From: Blastomussa wellsi
Taxonomy: Eukaryota; Cnidaria; Anthozoa; Scleractinia; Plerogyridae
Direction: 5' to 3'
DNA length: 64,000 nt
Assembly (NCBI GenBank): GCA_947652115.1
Contig: OX393572.1
Location: 9,374,611 to 9,438,610, forward strand
Position 1 is the stretch's first letter. The number at the start of each line of letters is the position of its first letter. Positions 19,393 through 29,387 of this stretch are shown piece by piece. The position numbers and the translations under genes were made by a program. The notes below the pieces were generated by a model. The model did not search any database. It was not told where the DNA came from and saw only the letters and a program-made list of their open reading frames with translations.

Positions 19393-20023
19393 TTAGTTCA
19401 AATTTGCGCTGGACGCCGACATTTTTTTCAGAAACTCTTTCCGAAGTTCGGCGCGAACCTGTTTTTTTATCGAATGAACATCAGGAGAAACGGAAGGTTC
19501 GGCGAAGTTAACCCGAAGTCTCTCTTTGAGTTCACGAAATTTTTCCATTTCACGAGAGATGATTTTGAATTCAGCGTCGGAAACAACGCCGTCATCCAGA
19601 GCTTGGGAAACGGAACTTTTGATAGAGTCGTGTTTAGCTTGAGCCAAAGCTTGAATTTTCGTGTGTTTTGTGACTTTCCTCTCAAGCTTCCTGTTAACAG
19701 CAGCAAGGCCAGACGAAGCAAACCCAAGGAGGGCGGCAATTCCGGCAACAGGCGCACCGACAACAATTCCAACGGCCAGTCAAAGAAGAAGCAACGGCAC
19801 CGGAAGACAGAAAGGCACTTCCAACGCCGAGAGACACCGCGGAATAGTGAATCACTTTGCGGGCTTTCGTGTATTTTTTCAACACAAGCCTCCGGTGTTC
19901 AACCTCATCGGCAATTTCTTTTTCAATTTTGGAGATCTCACCAAGACGGAAATCGGCTCTTTCCAGCGGGGGAAGCTCAGGATAAATAGGCGGTGCACTC
20001 GGAAGCACATTTGACGAAGACAT
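19393..20023 (-). pseudogene. Glycine-rich membrane protein, A-2 copy (one-base insertion)
   Basis: The start at 20023 (TATACC just before ATG) gives MSSSNVLPSAPPIYPELPP. The hydrophobic hairpin region is broken by an extra C at about 19778; the rest (LAQAKHDSIKSSVSQALDD, SSANLN end) is in another frame to the stop at 19393. Total length if unbroken is about 210 residues, as in the other copies. It lies 25 bases downstream of the penton-like gene on the same strand. Confidence 0.65.
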
Positions 20024-20047
20024 GGTATACCAGCAGAGCATATTTTT

Positions 20048-20719
20048 TCAAATGATTTGTAATTCGAATTCAAGAGGGTGTTCTTCGAAATCGAAAAGCT
20101 CACCGTCCACGTCTCGGACTGAAAGCGTGACGCTGTTGACAAATTTGTCAGACGAAGCAGCGTCACGAAAGGTCGGCTGTGAGCCAGTTTGATAGTGAAC
20201 TTTTTGGAAAGCTTCTCCACGGATGTCAGACTTCGCAAGAAGGGTTGAAGCTTTGCCATTAACCAAATTTTTATTGTAGTCAACCAAGTCGCAATGGACA
20301 AAGTAGCTTGTCGGTATTCGAAGCCGTTTGACGAAAGTTCTAAACATGAATGTGCGGGAAATGCCAAGAAAATTGGCCAAGTCTTTGTCAAGAGAAATTA
20401 TTTTATTCTCAAAGTTGGCAATTGTCATTGCCCCAACCGGTGTATTAATTTGAGTGGGAAGTTTAACATCAAAGTTAGCGAAAGCATGTTCTATATTTTG
20501 AGCCATACTTTCAAGAGTGTAATGCCCTCTGGGGAATGTTATGGGAACAGCATTTTTGCCATCTCGATCAGACATCGCAATAACGCCATCTTTTTTCAAA
20601 TTGTTCCATGAATTTGGAAGTGAACAAGACAACAGGCGGAGGAAATCAGCCTTTGGAATCCGGTTATCGAAATAGACGGTGCATGGATTGGAAGACGTAG
20701 AAACGGTAAGCACAACCAT
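20048..20719 (-). CDS. Penton-like minor capsid protein, intact A-2 copy
   Basis: An uninterrupted 223-residue gene, start at 20719 (MVVLTVSTSSNPCTVYFDN). Visible parts are an N-terminal strand region, RLLSCSLPNSWNNLKKDG, PITFPRGHYTLESMAQNIEH, a middle FVKRLRIPTSYFVHCDLV, and the C-terminal SVTLSVRDVDGELFDFEEHP. Strand-rich content, length and the DxxGELFDF signature fit the single jelly-roll penton base proteins of Polintons, which close the five-fold vertices of the capsid. It is divergent from the anchored-protein gene, and the roughly 55 bases between them must hold both promoters. Intact here and in A-5. Confidence 0.7.
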   Translation of the reverse strand: MVVLTVSTSSNPCTVYFDNRIPKADFLRLLSCSLPNSWNNLKKDGVIAMSDRDGKNAVPITFPRGHYTLESMAQNIEHAFANFDVKLPTQINTPVGAMTIANFENKIISLDKDLANFLGISRTFMFRTFVKRLRIPTSYFVHCDLVDYNKNLVNGKASTLLAKSDIRGEAFQKVHYQTGSQPTFRDAASSDKFVNSVTLSVRDVDGELFDFEEHPLEFELQII

Positions 20720-20777
20720 TTTTATTTTGTTCCGAACAAATTTTCAATTGAAAAATAACTTGAAATATATAAACGCA

Positions 20778-22342
20778 ATGTTTCTCGGGAAAGTAGCACA
20801 GGCAGCGAATGCGAAGCTCGCACAAAACAAGGCGTGGACAGCTTTTTCAGCACGGTTTCCAAGGGCAGACAAAAGTAAATTTGAAGCCCAGGTTCTTTTT
20901 GCGCCGGACAAAACGGCAACAGCAGAAATATTTTTCAAAGAGGGATCCGACAGTCAACAAAGCGTGTTCGATTCAGATCCAGAATATTGGAGCGCAGAAA
21001 TGAAAAGAGCTCTGGGTTTGGTTGAAGTTGGCGGTTTTCCTTTCCAGTTAACGCCACGCCCAGAAAAAAGTTCACTGGCGGTTCCAGCAGTTCCGGCACC
21101 GAGTTTGAAAAAAATATTCAACAAAGCAATCAAAATTTATGTCACCCCTGACCAGTATTTTACAACAAAGTTTAGAGAGATATTAACCAAGGAACAACTC
21201 AAATTCGAAACGTCAAAGCCCGCGAAAAAATGCTGGCGAGGCCAGATTTGTCTTTCTAGGAACAGCAGCTGAATTTTCCAGTGTGGTGTGCGACAACAGG
21301 TTGCGGAATATCACGAGAAGTATTTGACAAAGACAGCACGCTGAAGCTGCCGCCACAGGTACGGCCGTTATACATCTTCCACGTGTACTGCACGGTTCGA
21401 CGCATCCTATTTCAGCTCGGAGGAATCCAAAGCGTTAGCGCGCTTCCTGGAGACCCAACATGGAGTCAGTTTAACAACAAATATGACGAAGCTTCTTTCA
21501 AAAGATTATGTGCAGAGTTCAACGTTCCTCCATCAACTGATTTCCGGTTTACAATAGGTCCGAACCACGGGCTAGGAAGCGTTTATATTTATTGCCGCGA
21601 TCCTTTCATCCTGAACGTTCCCTATCCATCAGCAAAAGCAAAATTCGATGACGAGGATCCAAGAGCGACAGAAAAGGGAATATCAGTTTGTTTCATAAGA
21701 AATGACGCAGCTGAAGAGCAATTCAACTGGTTTGCACCAAAAACCACAGCAGGTTTGACCCAGGCAGGTTTGTCGAGAATAAACCAGTCGATTGAAGCAT
21801 TTGTGTATTGCATCTTAGGTGCGCAAGTCAACGTCCGCAGCAGCATTCTGGGGGCGGGAGGCAGAGCAAAGGAGGCCCAGACCGAGTTCAACGTCTTGGT
21901 AGAAGACGCAGTGAGGCTGCCTGACCTTGCAAAGGTACGTTTGAACCTTGCCGTTTGCCCGGGAGCCTGGCTTATGCCCGCGCGGATGATTATAAACACA
22001 GAAAGCACGGTTGGTTACAACAACCAGCTCAAACAAGCGATTCCGGGTATGAAGCTGGTGGTCGACGACGGGGCAAACAAAAGCACGAAAAAAGCTGCTC
22101 TTCAGCACATGGATGGCGGGAAATCGAAAATTAACCCGCCTAACAGCCATCCTTCCAATCCAATACACAAAGCAGCCACAGCTGAATCGAAAAAAGAGCC
22201 AGCGCCTGTGATTCAAACAGTTGCAGAGGAGAAAACGGAATCTGAACCCGCAGCTGGCTCCGACAGCCATCACAATAACAAAATAGCTGTCGCTGTTGGC
22301 GCGGTTGCAGTTGCGGGGTTGGCTTTCTTTGCACTGCGTTAA
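20778..22342 (+). pseudogene. Long type A protein with C-terminal membrane anchor, A-2 copy (nearly intact)
   Basis: The start at 20778 follows ATATATAAACGCA. The first part (MFLGKVAQAANAKLAQNKAW) runs to a shift at about 21257. The second, open from 21281 to 22342, includes WCATTGCGISREVFD, VRPLYIFHVYCTVRRILF, GPNHGLGSVYIYC, WFAPKTTAGLTQAGLSRI and a final hydrophobic anchor KIAVAVGAVAVAGLAFFAL. No known family recognised. The single anchor at the extreme C-terminus suggests a tail-anchored virion or membrane protein. The stop overlaps the stop of the convergent coiled-coil gene in the sequence TTAA. Confidence 0.55.
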
Positions 22343-23679
22343 CGCCGGCTCTCGATCAAAAATGCCACCACCCCCAAAATCAAAACCCAGACGTGTTCCG
22401 CCAGAAAAGAGACGACCTCCCCAGCCGCTTTCAAAAGGAAAGAAACAATCGAGCCGATCAGCCCGGGGAGAATTCCTGCAAGTTTTTTCCCAATCTCTTT
22501 CAAACCATTTCCGAGTCCTTTTGCGGTGGCTTTAAGCGAGTTGTTTATAACTCCAACAACAGCCCCGATCGTGGCACCAGCAACAAGAAGGATTGAACCG
22601 ACAGTCACGCCGTATTTTTTAAAGATCTCTTTGACCTTTTCACGAAGAGGCTTCTCCCGATCCTCAATCTGTGTGTCAACCTGGTTGATCTCTTCGAGAC
22701 GCTGCGCAACTCTTGCTTCCGCGGCTTCTTTATCAGAGGGTGAGGCATTCTCATTGTTGATGACCGCCCTGTCTTCTTTATTTTGGCGTTCAAGTTCTGC
22801 TTTTTGAACTTTCAACTCGTTGAGGGCTTCTGTGTCAATTTTCTCTTGGAGCCTTGCATTTTTTTCTCTGATCTTCTGAATATCTTCTTGTAATTTAAGC
22901 GCCTGTTTTGCTGCTTTGTTCTTTTGTTCCAGTTGCTTTCTTTTATCTTGATGTTCTTTTTCAAGGTCTTTTTTCGCCTGTTTCAGTTTTTGAATTTCTT
23001 TTTCATCCAAAGGGCCATGTGCATCTTCAAGGGCAGCTCTCTGTTCATCAATTACTCTCATTCTGTTTCTTTCTTCTTCCATGGCATTTTTAACTTGTTC
23101 ACGACCTTTTGCCATAGATAAAGATTTTTCCAGTTCTTTTTGTTTTTCAGCCAGTTCTTGCTGAACGGCTTCCTGAGATTCATAAATGGACTTTCCGAGG
23201 GCAGTTTTTATTTCTTTGGAAAGCCATGGATTAAGTTGCTGTTGTTTTGTACCCATTTTTGTGGTAAACAGGTCATAGGCCTTTTTTCCAGCGCCAAACA
23301 TTTTAACTTGAAGCTTTCCTTTTGGGGTGAAAAATACGTCAAGCTCACTTGCGCTCATGTCCGGAAATATCTCTTTTGTCACAATCCAAGCTCGTTCACT
23401 GCTGAGTTCACCGCTGCCTATCAATGGAGTTTCCTCGGTTTAAGAAGTGTCAGGCAGTCCGCTCTGTTCGTGAAGCCTGGTTTCCATTTCAATTTCTTCA
23501 CCACCATGATAGGGTGTCGAAGCGGTGCCAGGCACAAAAGGAGTGGTTGTGTTTTGGCGATTTTCCTCTTGTTCATCGTCATCGCCATCGTTGTCGATAG
23601 CATCGTCAAGGTCAGGGTCTTCGCGACCAAAGGGATGTGGATAATAACCAGGATTTTCAAAACCGCCACCTTCCGCCAT
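22339..23679 (-). pseudogene. Coiled-coil protein with C-terminal membrane helix, A-2 copy (single stop)
   Basis: The start at 23679 reads MAEGGGFENPGYYPHPFG, with an acidic region to residue 80, then one in-frame TAA at about 23437, then an open 361-residue frame to 22339. It shows a long Gln/Glu/Lys coiled coil (EKQKELEKSLSMAKGREQ), the conserved LREKVKEIFKKYGVTVGSIL, and two hydrophobic stretches (LPGLIGSIVSFLLKAAG, HVWVLILGVVAFLI). Only that stop separates it from being intact. The tail could insert in membranes; adenovirus pVI is a functional parallel, not a shown homologue. Confidence 0.6.
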
Positions 23680-23719
23680 TGTCTATTGAATAAAAAAATT
23701 TTTGTGTTTAATATAGAAA

Positions 23720-24960
23720 ATGTCGGTGCAAGCAAACCTTCGTCCAACACAGCGAAAAAAAACCCGGCGCGATGAAAGCCGAGCGCACGGTCAAGCGCAT
23801 CACCTTTGATCGTAGCGAAGCCAACCCCACCGAGACCCTTTTTTTCACGTACCCAAGCTGAATGAGCACGAGGTCCTTGTGCCAGGCTCTCTCGGACTGC
23901 TTTTCGACATCGATCTTTCTGGTGGTGACGCGGACAACTTCCTCGTTCAAAACGTCACACGGGCTCTTGTTGACAAGATGGTTGTGAAGTACGCTGGAAC
24001 CCCAGTGCAGGACACGGTTCGATTTGACATCTACAAGATCTGGGAGGACCTTTTCCTCTCGCAGGAGGAACGTGACGGCATGCTGCTCGATGGAATTCAA
24101 AGCGAAGATCTCTGCAAGATCCGCTCAAATACTGAGGATAAGAAGACCTCGGGTGTCGACGCGGAAAACGCGCTATCAAAAGTTTTCGGAACGAAATACA
24201 GAATCCGGCTGGACAACCAGATCCTGAAAAACCACGGTGTCTTTTATCCCCAAGCGCTCTATCACAATCTCGTTTTTGAGTTGAAACTAGCGCCGGCCTC
24301 GCAGGTTGTCAAAGGCTCTGATCCAGATAAACTTAAATACAAGCTGAAAAACATCCAGCTTGAGTACGAGATGATGAGAAGCAAGACCTTGGCAGACGCG
24401 GCAAGCAGTGTGTACTCCGCGGAAAGGAGTTCTTATACGACGACGTGATGCGGGAACAGGTAGTCACATTTGCAAAAAATGCTGACTCAAGGATAAACCT
24501 CAGAGTAAACCCCCAGAGAAGGTCCCTGAAAGGCATACTTCTTCTCTTCATTGAGCCATACACAGCCGGGACCAGGGATTCAGAAAAGCACATCAACCCA
24601 GACCTCACGAAAGTCACTGTAACGGTGAATGGCACGCCAAACATGGTCTTCAACAACGGCCTCGAAGGAAAAGATTTTTGGAGCGAAGTTGACCGCTTCT
24701 TTGGCAAGGCAAAAAACAAGCACATGAATCTGAAAAAGTTCTGTAGCGAAGACAAGTTCGGGCTTCTGATCGATTTGCGCTCCATGAAAGATCAGACGCT
24801 GCACGGCTGCGGCACACGGCTTGTGAACACAAAAGACGGGGTTCAGCTAGAGCTCGAGCGAAATCTAAGCGGCTCAGGCAATGTAAACTGTCACGTTTTC
24901 GTGATCAGTGACTCGCAAATGAATATATTGGAGCAGCAATTAGAATCTGTGCAATTCTAA
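23720..24960 (+). pseudogene. Major capsid protein (Polinton double jelly-roll), A-2 copy
   Basis: The most complete type A copy: N-terminal MSVQANLRPT at 23720, then MKAERTVKRITFDRSE, VPGSLGLLFDIDLSGGDADN, YAGTPVQDTVRFDIYKIWED, LKLAPASQVVKGSDPDKLK, GILLLFIEPYTAGTRDSEK, KFGLLIDLRSMKDQTLHGCG and NVNCHVFVISDSQMNIL. Small shifts lie at about 23753 (two bases missing), in a T-run at about 23846 and at about 24423 (one base missing). About 410 residues if whole. The start follows TATAGAAA, and the ATPase start follows the stop by one base. Confidence 0.8.
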
Positions 24961-24961
24961 T

Positions 24962-25547
24962 ATGGATCCAAAGAACATACCGTTCAACGCTCTGATCGTT
25001 GGCCCGACAAATTCAGGGAAATCGCAGTATGTGGTGGACCAGCTCCTCGGCCCTTTCCGCGGCAAGTTCGAGAACATCGTGCTCATCTGCCCAACATTCG
25101 CGCATAACAAAACTTTTCATCGTTTCGCTTTGGCGGACCCGCGTTTTTATGTAATCATTTGCGAACAACACCAAGTGGAACCCTGGCTGAAGATGGCATG
25201 CATGTTTTTGGAGGGCTCCAACGCTCTCATAATCCTCGATGACTGTGCAGCCACGAAAGATGTGAAAAAGCGCTCAGGGCCGCTGGTAAATCTTGCTTTT
25301 TCTGCCCGACATATTGGCATCAGTGTTTGGGTGCTTACGCAGAAGACGACCAGCATCACAGCTTCTTTCCGCGAAAACGTGGCTGCGCTTGTGCTTTTCT
25401 ACATGCCCTCGTGGAAGACTTTGCAGGCTGTTTTTGAAGATTACGCTGGCGAACTTTATCGAGATGAGTTCAAAGAATATGTTTCGATGTTGAAAACTTG
25501 TGTTCGCACTTCGGCACCCTTTCGGAATAAAATTTGTTCGCCATTAA
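24962..25547 (+). pseudogene. A32-type packaging ATPase, A-2 copy (C-terminal shift)
   Basis: Start at 24962. Walker A is VGPTNSGKSQY, Walker B NALIILDDCAA, followed by HIGISVWVLTQKTTSI. The frame is open through both catalytic motifs; a deletion at about 25498 shifts only the last 15 codons or so, whose normal stop would be at 25545. It may be the least damaged type A ATPase. Polinton ATPases pump the genome into the preformed capsid. Confidence 0.75.
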
Positions 25548-25568
25548 AAAAAGAAACTATAGACAAAA

Positions 25569-26153
25569 ATGAGTGCTTTCGAAGACGTCCACATCTCCGA
25601 TGTTGATTTCGACGGCGGCGTCGTGATGACCGACGTTTTGAACCTGCTTGAAGCCCACCCAGCCAGCGCGCCCGGCGATGTCTCTGGATTGCAGCCTGAT
25701 GTCCCCGCTCTTCGCGAGCAGCTGGCCGTGCTGGTTTCGGCAGGAAAAGCCAAAGAAGCCCTCGGCGTGCAACTGTCGCACGATCAGGTCAAGCGCCTCT
25801 CCGACAAAGATGTTGAGAAATACATCAAACGTTTGGAGGCCTTTGAGGGCTCAAAGACACCTGATAGATTGATCGATGGCTTCATTTTTCTTGTGTCCAA
25901 AGTGGTTGGAATGGTCGCCAAAGTCAAAGACAACGAAGTTTATCAAAAAGAACTCAGAAACTCCTATTTGATCAAGAAAGATCTCACAAAACTTGCTGGC
26001 CGCATTGCACTCACGTGCGGAAATTTTCTCTCAACAGCCGACGCGGCGCTGATCACAATAAAAAACATTGATTGGGAAAAATCGGAAGATTCCTCACCAA
26101 CAGCTGAGCTTTCCTCACCAACCGCTGAGCTTTCCTCGGCAACAGCTGAATAA
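25569..26153 (+). CDS. Gene P, unknown helical protein, intact A-2 copy
   Basis: A 194-residue open frame starting at 25569 after CTATAGACAAAA. Residues 1-60 are acidic, 60-85 hold the conserved LGVQLSHDQVKRLSDKDVEK, 95-130 FEGSKTPDRLIDGFIFLVSK, 140-170 KDLTKLAGRIALTCGNFLS, and the end has repeated SSPTAEL units. Remnants follow the ATPase in A-1 and A-4 too. No catalytic motif is visible. Genes of this type recur in Polintons of aquatic invertebrates as I remember them, without assigned function. Confidence 0.6.
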   Translation: MSAFEDVHISDVDFDGGVVMTDVLNLLEAHPASAPGDVSGLQPDVPALREQLAVLVSAGKAKEALGVQLSHDQVKRLSDKDVEKYIKRLEAFEGSKTPDRLIDGFIFLVSKVVGMVAKVKDNEVYQKELRNSYLIKKDLTKLAGRIALTCGNFLSTADAALITIKNIDWEKSEDSSPTAELSSPTAELSSATAE

Positions 26154-26211
26154 TTACTCAGAAATTCCGAACAAAAAATTCTTTTAAACATTTGTTTTCC
26201 AAAATATAACA

Positions 26212-26656
26212 ATGGCTGAAGAACAAACGTCCGCGAAAGCAAGCGCTCTTCCAATGGAAAGCCAAGTAACTTCACAAACTCCGAGCGCTGCCACAAAGAC
26301 ACCCAAAAATCCCAAGCGAGTGGTCGCTGGTAGACTGGTTGCTCAAAGAACTCGGTTGGCCCGCCAAGCGCAGAAAAAAGCTCTCGAGAAAATGGCCAAC
26401 GAAAAAAAATCTGCACCCGATCCTCCTGCGCCTGCGCCGTCAGAGCCCGCTGCAGATGATTCCAAAGGCGGAAATTGGTTCAGCACAACCCAATGGATCT
26501 CTATCTTTGGAATTGGCGCAATTATTTTTACGACTTATTTACTTATTACTTTTACGACTTTCGGCCAACTGCGCCGGCACCTCCGCCAGCACCTGCGCCA
26601 CAGGTGATTCAAGAATCCCCACCGCAACCCAAAAAAGGTCTTCGCCATATGGACTG
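26212..26656 (+). pseudogene. Gene Q, basic protein with one membrane segment, A-2 copy
   Basis: The start at 26212 follows AAATATAACA. The basic N-terminus (TPKNPKRVVAGRLVAQRTRL) is followed by a Pro/Ala linker and the hydrophobic segment NWFSTTQWISIFGIGAIIF. A small duplication around 26525-26560 shifts the frame, so the Pro-rich end (to a TGA at 26654) is out of frame. It may tether the genome to a membrane or capsid; that is inference. Confidence 0.5.
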
Positions 26657-26703
26657 AGTGGGAGGAAAAAAAATCCATTTAAATATATTTTGCAGAATAT
26701 AAA

Positions 26704-27060
26704 ATGCCGAAAATCACCCCGTTCGCAATAACCACCGCAGCAGCAACAGGCGTTGGCCTATTTTGGTGGTATTTCACAAAGTGTTGCTTTAACAGTCTCG
26801 TTTGGCTTGTCAAAAATCCTGATCTCATGTCTGCGGAGGAAAATGGGGAAGATTCGGAAAGTGAGGAAGCTGCGCCATTGGAAAAGTTTATTTGGAGACT
26901 GTTAAAAATACTTTTGGAAAAGGCGGCAGTGCAAAATGTTCAAGAAAAGGAAGAGCTAATTAGGGAATTGGAAAATGTGGAAGAGCTAAGTCCAGAAGAA
27001 AGGACAGAGTTACTTTGGAAATTGCACAGATTTTGTTTGGAAAATTTTCCAATTAAATAA
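26704..27060 (+). CDS. Gene R, small single-pass membrane protein, A-2 copy
   Basis: An open 118-residue frame, start at 26704 after GAATATAAA. Hydrophobic N-terminus with VGLFWWYFTKCCF, then an acidic helical domain (KEELIRELENVEELSPEERT). Clearly homologous to 11730-12083 and open in both copies, though the acidic middle differs by insertions and deletions in multiples of three, which is a sign of past selection on the protein. Function unknown. Confidence 0.6.
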   Translation: MPKITPFAITTAAATGVGLFWWYFTKCCFNSLVWLVKNPDLMSAEENGEDSESEEAAPLEKFIWRLLKILLEKAAVQNVQEKEELIRELENVEELSPEERTELLWKLHRFCLENFPIK

Positions 27061-27083
27061 TTTTCTCTCTTTCTATAACCAAC

Positions 27084-27304
27084 ATGTCTGACAACAAGCT
27101 CGTCAAAATCGTCATGGATTCCGCAACCCTCGTCGGCCTCTCTGCGGGCATTGGATGGGTGGCCAAAAAACGTTCAAGAAAAGTTTTACAGCTGACCCTT
27201 CTAATTCCTTCGAAAACTATGGATTGTTCACAGCTGTGATGGCGGGGAGCCTTGCGCTCAAAAAATATCTGGAGGACCACAAAATCCTTCCGATCAACGC
27301 CTGA
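27084..27304 (+). pseudogene. Gene S, small membrane protein, A-2 copy (one-base deletion)
   Basis: The start at 27084 (after TATAACCAAC) reads MSDNKLVKIVMDSATLVGLS. A base is missing at about 27170 compared with A-1, giving an early stop; the remaining codons (MAGSLALKKYLEDH) are intact in the shifted frame to 27304. Expected length 74 residues. Confidence 0.55.
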
Positions 27305-27354
27305 AAATCCTTTCGACCAACATTTTGAAAAAATAAATGCAAGAAAAAAATGGC

Positions 27355-27904
27355 TGTTAACGTAGTCAGTGAACTATGACAGGAATTTTTGATTAAGGAA
27401 CTTGCGGTAGTTTCTTACACGCCCAAAAGGAAGCGTAAACTAGTATGTTAAGCTCAAGTTAAATTAAGTAGTTTAGTTTTAACCCGCGATCTGTATTGAA
27501 CACGTTCACTGTAATTAACTGCTCACCTGCGACTCAGTGTTATGGTTATCCCGATCAAGGAAGGTTAAGAAAACTCGCCATAGAAGTAAGTTTGTAAACA
27601 TTGTTATTATACTGTCAATGATTTCAGCTTGGTAGTTTAGAATTTATCAGCTTTTGAACAATGAGGACATTGAGGAATCGTCCACATGGCACGATAATTG
27701 TTACAGCCTTATATCAGTTTTTCCCGCTTCGCTTGTTTTAATTGTTTCGTTTTTCTTGTTAATTGATTTAGCTAAGTAGATTATATTGTACATTTTGATT
27801 TCAGATCGAATAAACACTGTAAACACAACAAACACGGTTATAATCAGTTATCCGATTTGCGAGTATTCTTCAGTAGTGGATCGTCTTGGTTTTCTTGCGA
27901 AACA
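27355..27904. mobile_element. 550-bp solo LTR with 5-bp target duplication
   Basis: The block starts TGTTAACGTAG and ends TTGCGAAACA, the TG...CA ends of an LTR. It is flanked on both sides by ATGGC (27350-27354 and 27905-27909), and the A-1 locus at 12670 lacks it. AATAAA lies at about 27809. No internal coding region or second LTR is present, so it is a solo LTR left by recombination. The superfamily (Gypsy, Copia or BEL) cannot be told from the LTR alone. Orientation is probably plus because of AATAAA, but I leave it open. Confidence 0.9.
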
Positions 27905-28330
27905 ATGGCAAGTATCGCGATTATGGTTGGCGGAGCTGTGTTGAATGCAGCGGCTTTCATCGGCGGAAATTATCTCGCGAGAGCTTTTGGCGGCGGCGAC
28001 AAAGCTGCACTTGAAGAAAAAGTGCGGCACGATGAAGCTCTCGAGGCCTTTCAAGCTGCCTGGCAAAAATATTCGCGCGACCGCACCAAACTTCTTGACT
28101 GGATTGCAACAAATGCACAGATCAAGGCAGAAGCAAAGCAAAACTTTACCAACACTGACTATGCATTTAAACTATACAACCATGCACACCCTGAAGAACG
28201 GATGAAGCCTCCCAAAGAACCCAAGTTTTCTGATTTTTATCAGCCAAGCCAGCAGCAGAAAAATGCTGAACTCGCGTTCGTTGGCGCCGGGGCTCTCGCT
28301 CTTGGCTATGCAGCATTCCGGTTCTTTTAA
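27905..28330 (+). CDS. Gene T, conserved type A protein, intact A-2 copy
   Basis: A 141-residue open frame. The ATG at 27905 belongs to the target duplication made by the LTR, so the start codon survived while its promoter is now LTR sequence. N-terminal hydrophobic stretch (MVGGAVLNAAAFIGGNYLA), a charged helical middle (DRTKLLDWIATNAQIK), PPKEPKFSDFYQPS, and a C-terminal hydrophobic segment. It always precedes the integrase in type A. Function unknown; two terminal hydrophobic segments suggest membrane contact. Confidence 0.65.
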   Translation: MASIAIMVGGAVLNAAAFIGGNYLARAFGGGDKAALEEKVRHDEALEAFQAAWQKYSRDRTKLLDWIATNAQIKAEAKQNFTNTDYAFKLYNHAHPEERMKPPKEPKFSDFYQPSQQQKNAELAFVGAGALALGYAAFRFF

Positions 28331-28354
28331 ACTTTTTTTCTCCTTTCTAATACT

Positions 28355-29350
28355 ATGGAAGACAAACTCGCAAAGATATACTACGGTCCGGGAGGTTGTT
28401 GGAAAGGCATTGCCGCTATCAAAAAATTATCCGCGGCTGCAAAGGTGCCGGAAAACACCGCAAAAAAGTGGTTGGTCAAACAAGCTCTATGGCAGGTCTG
28501 GCTGCCCGCCCCGAAACACATTCCACGGCCAAAATTCGATGTGCCGACACCCAACGCCGTCCACCGGGCTGACCTTCTTTTTTTGCCTCACGACAAACTG
28601 CCCCGCGGTCGGAAAGTTTTCAAATATGCTTTGACAGTCGTCGACGTGGCCAGCCGGTTCAAAGAGGCCGAACCTTTGACTTCCAAAAATTCTGACGAGG
28701 TCGCGTGGGCTTTTCAAAAAATTTATAAACGCGGACCTTTGGAGTGGCCGCAAATGCTGCAGGTTGACCCAGGGCGCGAATTCATGGGTAACGTCACGAA
28801 AGACATGGAGAAACACAAAACCTTTATTCGCCGCGGGCGCCCCGAGATTCACCGCAACCAGGCCATTGTTGAACGTTTCAATTGCACCCTCGCCGAGCGT
28901 TTGTTCGGACATCAGTATGCCGTGGAAATGCGTCTCCCAGAAGGCCAGCGCTCTACGGCTTGGGTTAAAAGACTTCCCGAAGTTGTTAACTCTTTGAATC
29001 ACGAAAAGACAAGCCTTATCGACAAGAAACCCGCAGAAGCAATCAAAGAAAAATCTGTTTATTCCAAACCATCGTCATCTTATAAAAGACCTGTCGGAAA
29101 GGCTGAAAAAATTCTTCCCCCTCTTGTCCAAGTTCGTTATCTTTTCTTTCCAGGAGAGCTTGAAGGCGGGGGAAAGAAGAGAGCCACAGATCCGATCTGG
29201 TCGTTGAAAGTTTTCAACATTGAAAGATCTTTTTCCAAACCGAATCAACCTGTTCTTTGCTATTTACATGGTGGGACGGAGCGCGGCTTTGTGCGTGAAG
29301 AGCTCATGGTTGTTCCACCAAACACCGTTCTCCCGCCCGCAAACCTCTAA
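28355..29350 (+). CDS. Retrovirus-type DDE integrase, intact A-2 copy
   Basis: A 331-residue uninterrupted gene. The N-terminus (MEDKLAKIYYGPGGCWKGI) resembles a short helix-turn-helix. The core has Asp in HRADLLFLP (near residue 70), Asp in LQVDPGREFMG and Glu in QAIVERFNCTLAE, the DDE triad of rve integrases. The last 100 residues contain PVGKAEKILPPLVQVRYLFF, where chromo- or SH3-like domains usually lie. It would catalyse integration of the linear element. All catalytic residues are present. It is transcribed away from gene T and toward the polymerase. Confidence 0.85.
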   Translation: MEDKLAKIYYGPGGCWKGIAAIKKLSAAAKVPENTAKKWLVKQALWQVWLPAPKHIPRPKFDVPTPNAVHRADLLFLPHDKLPRGRKVFKYALTVVDVASRFKEAEPLTSKNSDEVAWAFQKIYKRGPLEWPQMLQVDPGREFMGNVTKDMEKHKTFIRRGRPEIHRNQAIVERFNCTLAERLFGHQYAVEMRLPEGQRSTAWVKRLPEVVNSLNHEKTSLIDKKPAEAIKEKSVYSKPSSSYKRPVGKAEKILPPLVQVRYLFFPGELEGGGKKRATDPIWSLKVFNIERSFSKPNQPVLCYLHGGTERGFVREELMVVPPNTVLPPANL

Positions 29351-29387
29351 CGGTGTCTTTTGAAGAAATAGATTTTGAAAATGGGAA

